Below, one piece after another: positions 14,501 through 25,985 of a stretch of 64,000 nt of DNA. The stretch is from NCBI RefSeq assembly GCF_964340395.1, contig NC_135567.1, positions 406,383 through 470,382 of the forward strand, given 5' to 3'. The notes beneath the pieces are model-generated. The model searched no databases. It worked only from the letters and a program-made list of their open reading frames with translations, and was not told the origin of the DNA. The translations under genes and the position numbers were made by a program. The DNA is from Glandiceps talaboti. Lineage: Eukaryota > Hemichordata > Enteropneusta > Spengelidae. Position 1 is the first letter of the stretch. Each line of letters begins with the position of its first letter.

Positions 14501-17500
14501 GGTACATATCACCATACCTGGCTGTATGGTACATATGTCGCCATACCTGACTGTGTGGCACAATATGTCGCCATTCCTAGCTGTGTATATGTCACCATAC
14601 CTGGCTGCAGTGTGGCACATGTCGATATACCTGGCTGTGTGGTACATGTCGATATACCTACCTGTGGGGTACATGTCGATATACCTGGCTGTGTAGTACC
14701 TGTCACCACACCTGGCTGTGTGGTACATGTCGATATATATACCTGGCTGTGTGGTATATGCCGCCATACCTGACTGTGTAGTACATGTCGACATACCTAG
14801 CTGGGTAGTACATGTCGATATACCTAGCTGTGTGGTACATGTCGCCATACCCAGCTGTGTGGTACATGTCGATATACCTGGCTGTGTGGTACATGTCGAT
14901 ATACCTGGCTGTGTAGTACATGTCGCCATACCTGGCTGTGTAGTATATGTCACCATACCTAGCTGTGTGGTACATGTCGCCATACCCAGCTGTGTGGTAC
15001 ATGTCGATATACCTGGCTCTGTGGTACATGTCGATATACCTGGCTGTGTGGTACATGTCGATATACCTGGCTGTGTAGTACATGTCATCATACCTGGCTG
15101 TGTAGTACATGCTGTGTGGTACATGTCGATATACCTAACTGTGTGGTACATGTCGATATACCTAGCTGTGTAGTACATGTCGATATACCTAGCTGTGTAG
15201 TACATGTCGATATACCTGGCTGTGTGGTACATGTCGATATACCTGGCTGTGTTGTACCTGTCACCATACCTGGCTGTGTGGTACATGTCGATATGCCTAG
15301 CTGTGTGGTACATGTCGATATACCTGGCTGTGTGGTACATGTCGATATACCTAGCTGTGTAGTACATGTCGATATACCTGGCTGTGTGGTACATGTCGAT
15401 ATACCTGGCTGTGTTGTACCTGTCACCATACCTGGCTGTGTGGTACATGTCGATATGCCTAGCTGTGTGGTACATGTCGATATACCTGGCTGTGTGGTAT
15501 ATGTCGATATACCTGGCTGTGTGGTACATGTCACCATACCTGGCTGTGTAGTACATGTCGCCATACCTAGCTGTGTGGTACGTGTCGCCATACCTGGCTA
15601 TGTGGTACATGTCGCCATACGTAGCTGTGTAGTACATATCACCATACATAGCTATGTGGTACATATCACCATACCTAGCTGTGTATTACATGTCGCCATA
15701 CCTGACTGTGTGGTACCTGTCACCATACCTGGCTGTGTGGTACATGTAGATATACCTGGCTGTGTGGTACATGTTGATATACCTGGTTGTGTGGTACATG
15801 TCCATATACCTTTCTGTGTGGTACATGTCGATATACCTATCTGTGTGGTACATATCGATATACCTGGCTGTGTGGTACATGTCGCCATACCTGACTATGT
15901 AGTATATGTTGATATACCTGGTTGTGTGGTACATGTCGATATACCTAGCTGTGTGGTACATGTCGATATACCTATCTGTGTGGTACATATCGATATACCT
16001 GGCTGTGTGGTACATGTCGCCATACCTAGCTGTGTGGTATATGTCGCCATACCTGACTGTGTAGTACATGTCAACATACCTAGCTGGGTAGTACATGTCG
16101 ATATACCTAGCTGTGTGGTACATGTCGCCATACCTGCCATGGCTGTGTGGTACATATCACCAAACCTAGCTGTGTAGTACATGTTGATATACCTGGCTGT
16201 GTGGTACATGTCGATATGCCTGGCTGTGTGGTACATGTCGATATACCTGGTTGTGTAGTACCTGTCACCATACCTGGCTGTGTGGTACATGTCGATATAC
16301 CTAGCTGTGTGGTACATGTCGATATACCTGGCTGTGTGGTACATGTCGATATACCTAGCTGTGTGGTACATGTCGATATACCTGGCTGTGTGGTTGATTA
16401 TGTCGATATACCTGGCTGTGTGGTACATGTCACCATACCTGGCTGTGTAGTACATGTCGCCATACCTAGCTGTGTGGTACGTGTCGCCATACCTGGCTAT
16501 GTGGTACATGTCGCCATACGTAGCTGTGTAGTACATATAACCATACATAGCTATATGGTACATATCACCATACCTAGCTGTGTATTACATGTCGCCATAC
16601 CTGACTGTGTGGTACATGTCGATATACCTGGCTGTGTGGTACATGTTGATATACCTGGTTGTGTGGTACATGTCCATATACCTAGCTGTGTGGTACATGT
16701 CGATATACCTATCTGTGTGGTACATATCGATATACCTGGCTGTGTGGTACATGTCGATATACCTGGCTGTGTGGTACATGTCACCATACCCAGCTGGCTG
16801 TGTAGTACATGTCGCCATACCTAGCTGTGTGGTACATATCACCATACTTAGCTGTGTATTACATGTCGCCATACCTGACTGTGTGGTACATGTAACCATA
16901 CCTAGCTGTGTAGTACATATCACCATACATAGCTATGTGGTACATATCACCATACCTAGTTGTGTGGTACATGTCGCCATACCTGACTGTGTGGTACATG
17001 TTGATATACCTGGCTGTGTGGTACATGTCGCCATACCTAGCTGTGTGGTATATGTCGATATACCTATCTGTGTAGTACATATCGATATACCTGGCTGTGT
17101 GGTACATGTCGCCATACCTAGCTGTGTGGTATATGTCGCCATACCTGACTGTGTAGTACATGTCAACATACCTAGCTGTGTAGTACATGTCGATATACCT
17201 AGCTGTGTGGTACATGTCGCCATACTTAGCTGTGTATTACATGTCGCCATACCTGACTGTGTGGTACATGTAACCATACCTAGCTGTGTAGTACATATCA
17301 CCATACATAACTATGTGGTACATATCACCATACCTAGTTGTGTGGTACATGTCGCCATACCTGACTGTGTGGTACATGTTGATATACCTGGCTGTGTGGT
17401 ACATGTCGCCATACCTAGCTGTGTGGTATATGTCGATATACCTATCTGTGTAGTACATATCGATATACCTGGCTGTGTGGTACATGTCGCCATACCTAGC

Positions 17501-20500
17501 TGTGTGGTATATGTCGCCATACCTGACTGTGTAGTACATGTCAACATACCTAGCTGTGTAGTACATGTCGATATACCTACCTGTGTGGTACATGTCGCCA
17601 TACCTGCCATGGCTGTGTGGTACATATCACCAAACCTAGCTGTGTGGTACATGTCGATATACCTGGCTGTGTGGTACATGTCGATATACCTGGCTGTGTA
17701 GTACCTGTCACCATACCTGGCTGTGTGGTACATGTCGATATACCTAGCTGTGTGGTACATGTCGATATACCTGGTTGTGTAGTACCTGTCACCATACCTG
17801 GCTGTGTAGTACATGTCGATATACCTGGGTGTGTGGTACATGTCGATATACCTGGCTGTTTGGTACATGTCGATATACCTAGCTGTGTGGTACATGTCGA
17901 TATACCTGACTGTGTGGTACATGTCGATATACCTAGCTGTGTGGTACATGTCGATATACCTAGCTGTGTGGTACATGTCGATATACCTAGCTGTGTGGTA
18001 CATGTCGATATACCTGGCTGTTTGGTACATGTCGATATACCTGACTGTGTGGCACAATATGTCGCCATACCTAGCTGTGTATTACACGTCACCATACCTG
18101 GCTGTGTAGTAAAAGTCACCATACCTAGCTGTGTGGTACATGTAACCATACCTGGCTGCAGTGTAGTAAAAGTCACCATACCTAGCTGTTTGGTACATGT
18201 AACCATACCTGGCTGTGTGGTACATGTTGCCATACCTGACTGTGGTACATGTTGCCATACCTAGCTGTGTGGTACATATCACCATACCTGGCTGTGTGGT
18301 ACATGTCGCCATACCTGACTGTGTGGCACAATATGTCGCCATTCCTAGCTGTGTATATGTCACCATACCTGGCTGCAGTGTGGCACATGTCGATATACCT
18401 GGCTGTGTGGTACATGTCGATATACCTACCTGTGGGGTACATGTCGATATACCTGGCTGTGTAGTACCTGTCACCACACCTGGCTGTGTGGTACATGTCG
18501 ATATATATACCTGGCTGTGTGGTATATGCCGCCATACCTGACTGTGTAGTACATGTCAACATACCTAGCTGTGTGGTACATGTCGCCATACCCAGCTGTG
18601 TGGTACATGTCGATATACCTGGCTGTGTGGTACATGTCGATATACCTAGCTGTGTAGTACATGTCGATATACCTAGCTGTGTGGTACATGTCGATATACC
18701 TAGCTGTGTTGTACCTGTCACCATACCTGGCTGTGTGGTACATGTCGATATGCCTAGCTGTGTGGTACATGTCGATATACCTGGCTGTGTGGTATATGTC
18801 GATATACCTGGCTGTGTAGTACATGTCGCCATACCTAGCTGTGTGGTACGTGTCGCCATACCTGGCTATGTGGTACATGTCGCCATACGTAGCTGTGTAG
18901 TACATATCACCATACATAGCTATGTGGTACATATCACCATACCTAGCTGTGTATTACATGTCGCCATACCTGACTGTGTGGTACCTGTCACCATACCTGG
19001 CTGTGTGGTACATGTCGATATACCTGGCTGTGTGGTACATGTTGATATACCTGGTTGTGTGGTACATGTCCATATACCTTTCTGTGTGGTACATGTCGAT
19101 ATACCTATCTGTGTGGTACATATCGATATACCTGGCTGTGTGGTACATGTCGCCATACCTGACTATGTAGTATATGTTGATATACCTGGTTGTGTGGTAC
19201 ATGTCGATATACCTAGCTGTGTGGTACATGTCGATATACCTATCTGTGTGGTACATATCGATATACCTGGCTGTGTGGTACATGTCGCCATACCTAGCTG
19301 TGTGGTATATGTCGCCATACCTGACTGTGTAGTACATGTCAACATACCTAGCTGGGTAGTACATGTCGATATACCTAGCTGTGTGGTACATGTCGCCATA
19401 CCTGCCATGGCTGTGTGGTACATATCACCAAACCTAGCTGTGTAGTACATGTTGATATACCTGGCTGTGTGGTACATGTCGATATGCCTGGCTGTGTGGT
19501 ACATGTCGATATACCTGGTTGTGTAGTACCTGTCACCATACCTGGCTGTGTGGTACATGTCGATATACCTAGCTGTGTGGTACATGTCGATATACCTGAC
19601 TGTGTGGTATATGTCGATATACCTGGCTGTGTGGTACATGTCACCATACCTGGCTGTGTAGTACATGTCGCCATACCTAGCTGTGTGGTACGTGTCGCCA
19701 TACCTGGCTATGTGGTACATGTCGCCATACGTAGCTGTGTAGTACATATAACCATACATAGCTATGTGGTACATATCACCATACCTAGCTGTGTATTACA
19801 CGTCGCCATACCTGACTGTGTGGTACATGTCGATATACCTGGCTGTGTGGTACATGTTGATATACCTGGTTGTGTGGTACATGTCCATATACCTTTCTGT
19901 GTGGTACATGTCGATATACCTATCTGTGTGGTACATATCGATATACCTGGCTGTGTGGTACATGTCGCCATACCTGACTATGTAGTATATGTTGATATAC
20001 CTGGTTGTGTGGTACATGTCGATATACCTAGCTGTGTGGTACATGTCGATATACCTATCTGTGTGGTACATATCGATATACCTGGCTGTGTGGTACATGT
20101 CGATATACCTGGCTGTGTGGTATATATGTCGCCATACCTGGCTGTGTGGTACATATCACCAAACCTAGCTGTGTGGTACATGTCGCCATACCTAGCTGTG
20201 TGGTATATATGTCGCCATACCTGGCTGTGTAGTACATGTCAACATACCTAGCTGGGTATATGTCGATATACCTAGCTGTGTGGTACATGTCGCCATACCT
20301 GCCATGGCTGTGTGGTACATATCACCAAACCTAGCTGTGTAGTACATGTTGATATACCTGGCTGTGTGGTACATGTCGATATGCCTGGCTGTGTGGTACA
20401 TGTCGATATACCTGGCTGTGTAGTACCTGTCACCATACCTGGCTGTGTGGTATATGTCGATATACCTAGCTGTGTGGTACATGTCGATATACCTGGCTGT

Positions 20501-21365
20501 GTAGTACCTGTCACCATACCTAGCTGTGTAGTACATGTCGATATACCTAGCTGTGTGGTACATGTCGATATACCTGGCTGTGTGGTACATGTCTATATAC
20601 CTGGCTGTGTAGTACATGTCGATATACATGTACCTAGCTGTGTGGTACATGTCGATATACCTGGCTGTGTGGTACATGTCGATATACCTGGCTGTGTGAT
20701 ACATGTCGATATACCTGGCTGTGTGGTACATGCCATCAAACCTGACTGTGTCGTACATGTCGCCATACCTAACTGTGTGGTACATGTCACCAAACCTGAC
20801 TGTGTGGTACATGTCGCAATACCTAGCTGTGTGGCACATGTCGCCATACCTGTCTGTGTGATACATATCACCATACCTGCTCATGACTGTGTGTTACATG
20901 TCACCATACCTGGCTGTGTGGTACATGTCTATATACCTGGCTGTGTGGTACATTTCGATATACATGGCTGTGGTACATGTTGCCATACCTGACTGTATGG
21001 TACATGTCACCATACCTGGCTGTGTGGTACATGTCACCATACCTGGCTGTGTGGTACATGTCGATATACCTGACTGTGTATAGTACATTTCGATATACAT
21101 GGCTGTGGTACATGTTGCCATACCTGGCTGTGTGGTACATGTCACCATACCTGGCTGTGTGGTACATGTCACCATACCTGGCTGTGTGGTACATGTATAC
21201 CTGTCTGTGTAGTACATGTCGTCATACCTATAGCTGTGTGGGTACATGTCGATATACCTATCTGTGTAGTACATGTCGATATACCTGACTGTGTGGCACA
21301 ATATGTCGCCATACCTAGCTGTGTGGTACATGTATATATACCTGTCTGTGTAGTACATGTCGTCA
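11512..21365. repeat. 27-bp minisatellite array, about 365 copies
   Basis: The unit is 'gtcgatatacctggctgtgt' plus 'ggtacat', 27 bases. Main variants are gtcgata/gtcgcca/gtcacca/gttgata, ctggctg/ctagctg/ctgactg, and tggtacat/tagtacat/tagtacct. It spans nearly 10 kb in one orientation. Since 27 divides by three, plus-strand frames read as nonapeptides (VHVDIPGCV or WYMSIYLAV) and the minus strand as MYHTARYID or STCTTQPGI, with ORFs up to 449 codons. All are artefacts of a stop-poor repeat, and frames are often broken by small indels. Rare marker units, such as 'ctgccatggctg' at 12800, 13891, 16134, 17604, 19402 and 20299, show that blocks of many units were duplicated together. Confidence 0.97.
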
Positions 21366-21815
21366 TACCTACCTACCTACCTACATACATACATACATAC
21401 ATACATACATACCTACCTACCTACCTACCTACCTACCTACCTACCTACCTACCTACCTACATACATACATACATACATACATACATACATACATACATAC
21501 ATACATACATACATACATAAATACACACACACATACATACATACATACATACATACATACATACATACATACATACATAAATACACACATACATACATAC
21601 ATACATACATACATACATACAGACAGACAGACATACAGACATACAGACAGACAGACAGACAGATTGACAGACAGACAGACTGATAGAGAGACAGACAGAC
21701 AGACAAGCAGACAGACCGACAGACATACATACATACATACATACATACATACATACATACATACATACATACATACATACATGTACATACATACATATTT
21801 ACATACATACATACT
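21366..21815. repeat. Compound tetranucleotide microsatellite (TACC)n(TACA)n(CAGA)n(TACA)n
   Basis: Runs of TACC and TACA are followed by a CAGA-rich stretch (about 21620-21725) and a second TACA run to about 21815. The block continues straight from the last 27-bp unit, whose 'catacctac' already contains the tetranucleotide. Minus-strand 'MYVC' ORFs of about 119 codons are shadows of the repeat. Confidence 0.96.
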
Positions 21816-22568
21816 TTACCGTTATAGTGTCCTAGTATAACCCTGTCTGCTAAAACGATTAGCCTCGTTAAATTTTACGAGATTAATTTATCTGACTTTG
21901 TAATATTTATTTGGCTGTAATTTGATGGTTATTCATAGGAGCGAGTAAAAGTACATTTGTTGTGGTCTAACATTACAAATGGTTCAGAGATTGATGGGTG
22001 TCAGTCCTATCTGTACAACTGCACTTGTAGTGGATGGCCAGTACTACAACAAAATGGGATAGACAGAGTAACTTGTAATCTAATCGGAGCATGTAAATCG
22101 CAATAAAACATAGAAGGCGTACTAATCTGTACGGATTACTTGTGGATATGGAGTATATGTGAACCGGCATTGGACGGTGGAAGCCCATGGGTGGAAAGGC
22201 CGTCCGTAAACTGTACTACAGTGGTACCTGTACTACCGAGGTACCAGGTCTGATAAAACACATATCTTGGGTGTAAAGGTTTTATCGTATGCATACATGT
22301 TTTGATATGGAAACTCCACTTCAGTCACATTACATTATTTCAGTCACTACTCACTACTGAAAAATGAGCATGAAATGAAAAATGTAAAGATTTTGGTAAA
22401 AAAAATAGCGCCAAATGTGTTGTAGCACAACTGGTACAATCTAGGCAATGAAAGATTTAACTGTCTTGGAAGGTTGATTCATACAAAACACCGTAGTTAC
22501 ATTAAGGTCACCGGAAGTAGCACCGATGTTTTAGGCGGAATGTGCTTCTTTTTCAGGACGATGATGTA
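21816..22568. other. Unassigned DNA between microsatellite and composite element
   Basis: Single-copy-looking sequence without a recognisable gene. A 71-codon minus-strand ORF (21973-22188) has no familiar motif. A small imperfect repeat 'gtggtacctgtactaccgag' is present near 22221. Confidence 0.5.
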
Positions 22569-23070
22569 AGGGGTAGACCATTCGATATCCTGGGGCTGGG
22601 GGGGGGGGGGGCTTGGAAGATTGGTGGAGAGTCATTATTTTTTTTCCCACCTGCTTGCCTGAGAATTATTTTTTTTCTCTTTCGCCTATGCTGGCAACTT
22701 TTTTTTCCTTTGCTTCTTTGAGATATCCGGATTTTTTTTTTACGTCAATGTTGAACACCTACATTTGTTGCCACAATTTTCTGTTTGGTTTTCGCACAGG
22801 GTAATACAGAGAGTAAAAAGATGCTGTTCTATCACACACAGATTTTATTTAGAAAACTACATATTTTAATACATGTTTGATTTTCAATTAAATAAACATA
22901 ATTGACAGTTTTTATGCCATGGTATGATGACACACTGAAAATACAAATCGGAAACTTGACTGGTGAGCTCAGACATTGAGATAGACCGGTCAGTTTCTCC
23001 AGCTTGGGGGGATGGGGGGTGTCAGTGTTATTTTCCATTGGGCCAACAAAAAGTCACCTGACCCCTGTGA

Positions 23071-23960
23071 ATAAAGTTTCATAGCATCTGACAGTAAGCT
23101 GTAGAGGGAAGAGCTTTGAAACTGGGATATGTCTACCTCTTGTGTGAGTGTGTGTGAATGGGGGGGGGGGGGGTTCTCCCCCTAGAAGCCTGGAGGTTTT
23201 TACTTCTAAAGGCAATGTTTAGGCTATTCACAGACACTTTCAGACAATAATTTGCAAGCTTTACAAGACAGCTCTAACATGTAAAAAGCAACGACATAAA
23301 GTTGAAACATTTTTGAAATAAAGTTTCATAGCATCTTGACAGTAAGAGGTGGAGGAAAGAACTTTAATTTGAAACTGGAACATGTCTACCCCTTATGGGG
23401 GAGGTGGGTTCTAGGGGGGTGTCCCCCTAGAAGCCCTGGAGGATTTTTACTCTGAAAGCCAATTTTCAGGCTATTAACAGACACTTTCAGACAATAATTT
23501 GCAAGCTTTACAAGACAGCTCTAACAATTGTAAAAAGCAACTACACATGGTTGAAACATTTTTGAAATAAAGTTTCATAGCATCTTGACAGTAAGAGGTG
23601 GAGGGAAGAACTTTGATTTTGAGGCTTGGACATGTCTACCTCTTACGGGGGGGGGGGTCCTAGGGGGTCTCCCCCAAGAAGCCCTGGAAGTTTTTTACTT
23701 CTAAAGGCAATGTTTAGGCTATTCACAGACACTTTCAGACAATAATTTGCAAGCTTTACAAGGCAGCTCTAACATGTAAAAAGCAACTACATAAGGTTGA
23801 AACTTTTTTGGAATAAAGTTCCATAGCATCTTGACAGTAAGAGGTGGAGGAAAGAACTTTGATTAGAAACTGGAACATGTCTACCTCTTATGTCGGAGGA
23901 CGGTTCTAGGGGGTCTCCCCTAGAAGCTTTTCAAGTTTTTTTTACCAATTTTGGTGAATC
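23071..23960. repeat. 247-bp tandem repeat, about 3.6 copies
   Basis: Units start at 23071, 23318, 23567 and 23813 with 'ataaagtttcatagcatctt' and 'gacagtaagaggtggagg'. Each carries a G-rich stretch, 'tcccccctagaagccctgga' and 'caataatttgcaagctttac'. Spacings are 247, 249 and 246 bases. The last copy stops after the 'ctagaagc' part. A single diverged relative in reverse orientation lies at about 40235-40350. Confidence 0.9.
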
Positions 23961-24545
23961 TTATTGTTGGTTTAACGAATGAGTGGCCTCTGGAGTGATG
24001 GAGTCCAAGCCCCCCTGCCAAATCTGTAGTTATTTGTTTCTATTTAGGCAATTTTTAGGTTATTCATAGCCTCTGAGATATATATTGCCAAACATCGAAA
24101 AGCTAAAGTAAATATAACCTTTTTAAATAAGTGTTCCATGTTATAAAAGTGGGCCTGTAACATTGGTAAAGGGGCATTGATATTGCATGCATAGTAACGT
24201 TACTGATGTGTTAGAGCACTTTAGGAGGTCATACCTAGTGTACAATAGAAACTTGAATTTGAGTTGTGGTGTCGATGTGTAGTGTCTGAAATAGGAAGTA
24301 TATCATCCCTTCTGACAAATTCATACTGAAGAGACGAGAACAATTTAGATTAAGTTCTTTTTATAAACTATCCAATAGTATGAAGATTACCATTACAAAA
24401 CCTTCAAGTTCACTTTTGCCCCAAAGTGCAAGATAAGTGAAGCACTGATTGTGAAACAGCCAAACACTTACATGGCATGTTCTGTAACTAGTGTGGTAGC
24501 TAGGTAATATATGTATTATATGTATAATTTTATGTATAGTTATGT
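23940..24545 (+). repeat. Dispersed repeat X, copy 1 (inverted relative to 39000-39650)
   Basis: Read on the reverse strand, this stretch matches 39000-39650 over most of its length. Shared landmarks include 'ggggcattgatattgcatgc', 'atacctagtgtacaatagaa', 'ttcacttttgccccaaagtg' and 'ggtagctaggtaatatatgt'. Differences are scattered substitutions and short indels, as in old interspersed repeat copies. No ORF. Confidence 0.8.
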
Positions 24546-24915
24546 TTGAACCCTTACATGAAGTAATATTTAAACCATTTATGAAAGAAACAGAGACAAG
24601 AACAAATATATATATGTACCACAGGCTAACGAAACTGACTGGTCCCTGACATGTGTTTGAAACTGTTTGTCATGATTTGACAAGTGTCCTGGTTGGAGAG
24701 GTACGAGCAGGTTGAACAGTATACTCGATCCTGTGCATCATTTCCCTCCCAAGATATTTTTTTTCTAGCAGCAGTGGTCCATCTTTTTTTTCCATCACCC
24801 ACTCATATCTGGATTTTTTTTTTCAAGCAAATTCACTTGGCATCTTTTTTTTCCTGAAATCTTCCAAGCCCCCCCCCCCCAGGATATCAAATGGTCCACC
24901 CCTAAAGATGTCTCA

Positions 24916-25270
24916 GGCCTATTCAGGGGTGACCCTAAAACGAATGACAGCATTTGCAGTATGTAAACTGTTTACACTGTAAATACCAATGCTTTGAAAT
25001 ACGAGTAACAGGCTTTAAGTTTATGTAAACATTCAACTAATTGAATGCAGAAAGGGGTGTCATTCCACTGTTTACATACTGTAAATGCTGTCATTCCAGT
25101 TATGCTATAGAGTGGCGACTGTCATTTCACTCGTTTTACAGTGAAGAGAGTGTCATTCAACTAACTGAATGTAGAAACGGGTGTCATTCCACTGTTTACA
25201 TACTGCAGATGCTGTCATCCGTATTCTGTAATACGGGTTGTCATTCGTTTTAGGGTACTCTATTTAGGCC
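24916..25270 (+). mobile_element. MITE-like element, copy 1
   Basis: The ends form an imperfect inverted repeat of about 32 bases: 'ggcctattcaggggtgaccc' with 'taaaacgaatgacag' on the left, and 'gtcattcgttttagggtact' with 'ctatttaggcc' on the right. The inside holds duplicated subunits built on 'gtgtcattccactgtttaca' and 'cattcaactaactgaatg', which is itself palindromic. A second copy in the same orientation lies at about 39930-40240. About 355 bases with no coding capacity fits a MITE. A 70-codon ORF here is incidental. Confidence 0.65.
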
Positions 25271-25278
25271 AAGTTGAG

Positions 25279-25392
25279 CATCACTGCATAGGAGTTAACT
25301 GCTTCCCGGAGAAGGCATCACTACATAGGAGTTAACTGCTTCCCGGAGAAGGCATCACTGCATAGGAGTTAACTGCTTCCCGGAGAAGGCAT
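25279..25392. repeat. 37-bp direct repeat, three copies
   Basis: 'catcactgcataggagttaa' plus 'ctgcttcccggagaagg' occurs three times head to tail, almost identical; the next copy breaks off after 'catcgctggg'. Confidence 0.95.
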
Positions 25393-25985
25393 CGCTGGGC
25401 CGGTAACATGTCGAGGTTTCGAAGATCCTGCTCCTGCATTGCTTTCAGTGCTCAAAAACCAGTGAAGCCGTTACGTACAAGGCAAGAGACCGTGTCCTCA
25501 CTCAGTTCAAAGTCATCTCTGGCTAGTATTTCCTACCGACTCAACTCGGTCTCAATTTCAGTTGTCTGTTTTTTGGTTGGTGTAGCAGATCGTAATAATC
25601 TTGATCCCTTCCACGCCGACTTCTTGTCATTCGAGTCAATTATTGAACAGCTAGAAAGAACTAACACTTCACATTCCAATTTCATTAAAAACTACAATTT
25701 CATCACGTGACGGAAAAAGTGCATGGCATCATGAAAATAATGAGCTCATTATAAAATACTACAACCTAGGCATATATATTAATGCAATGTATAAGTTCAC
25801 TTGTATTGTTCCGAAAATATAAAGAAATCACGTAAAATAATTTTGAAGCCTGCATGAGGATATCATAGTGTTGCCCATCACCAAAAAACACCAAACAAAA
25901 TGTTAGATTTAAACTGATTGTCTCTACTAATTAATTGAAATTTAAAGCCTGCATTCTATCAACGATATTAGAGAGGTTTAGATAC
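25393..25985. other. Unassigned DNA before the first 2.2-kb element
   Basis: It contains a 100-codon plus-strand ORF (25408-25710) beginning MSRFRRSCSC. The ORF is serine-rich and matches no domain I know. Nothing upstream or downstream supports a gene. The stretch 25910-25975 faintly resembles the decayed array at 10010-11105. Confidence 0.4.

Larger units (their letters stand above)
22569..24904 (+). mobile_element. Composite repeat element with inverted ends, no transposase seen
   Basis: The left end (22570-22622) reads 'ggggtagaccattcgatatc', 'ctgggg', a long G run, then 'cttggaagatt'. The right end (24858-24903) is its reverse complement: 'aatcttccaagcc', a C run, 'aggatatcaaatggtccacc'. 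The arms are about 46-53 bases. Inside are T8-T10 tracts spaced about 30 bases apart near both ends, a 247-bp tandem repeat (23071-23960), and a segment (23940-24545) that has an inverted, diverged relative at 39000-39650. No ORF resembles a transposase or reverse transcriptase, so if mobile it is non-autonomous or decayed. I see no convincing target-site duplication. Strand is arbitrary. Confidence 0.55.

Noticed and set aside
11494-21366. Dozens of ORFs on both strands of the 27-bp array, up to 449 codons
   Set aside because: Both strands and several frames are open at once, as expected from a stop-poor 27-base repeat; indels shift the frames freely.
21357-21812. ORFs rich in HTYI or MYVC
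   Set aside because: Translation of the TACA/TACC/CAGA microsatellite.
25408-25710. 100-codon ORF MSRFRRSCSC...
   Set aside because: No recognised domain, no splice or promoter support, and a length expected by chance in 64 kb.
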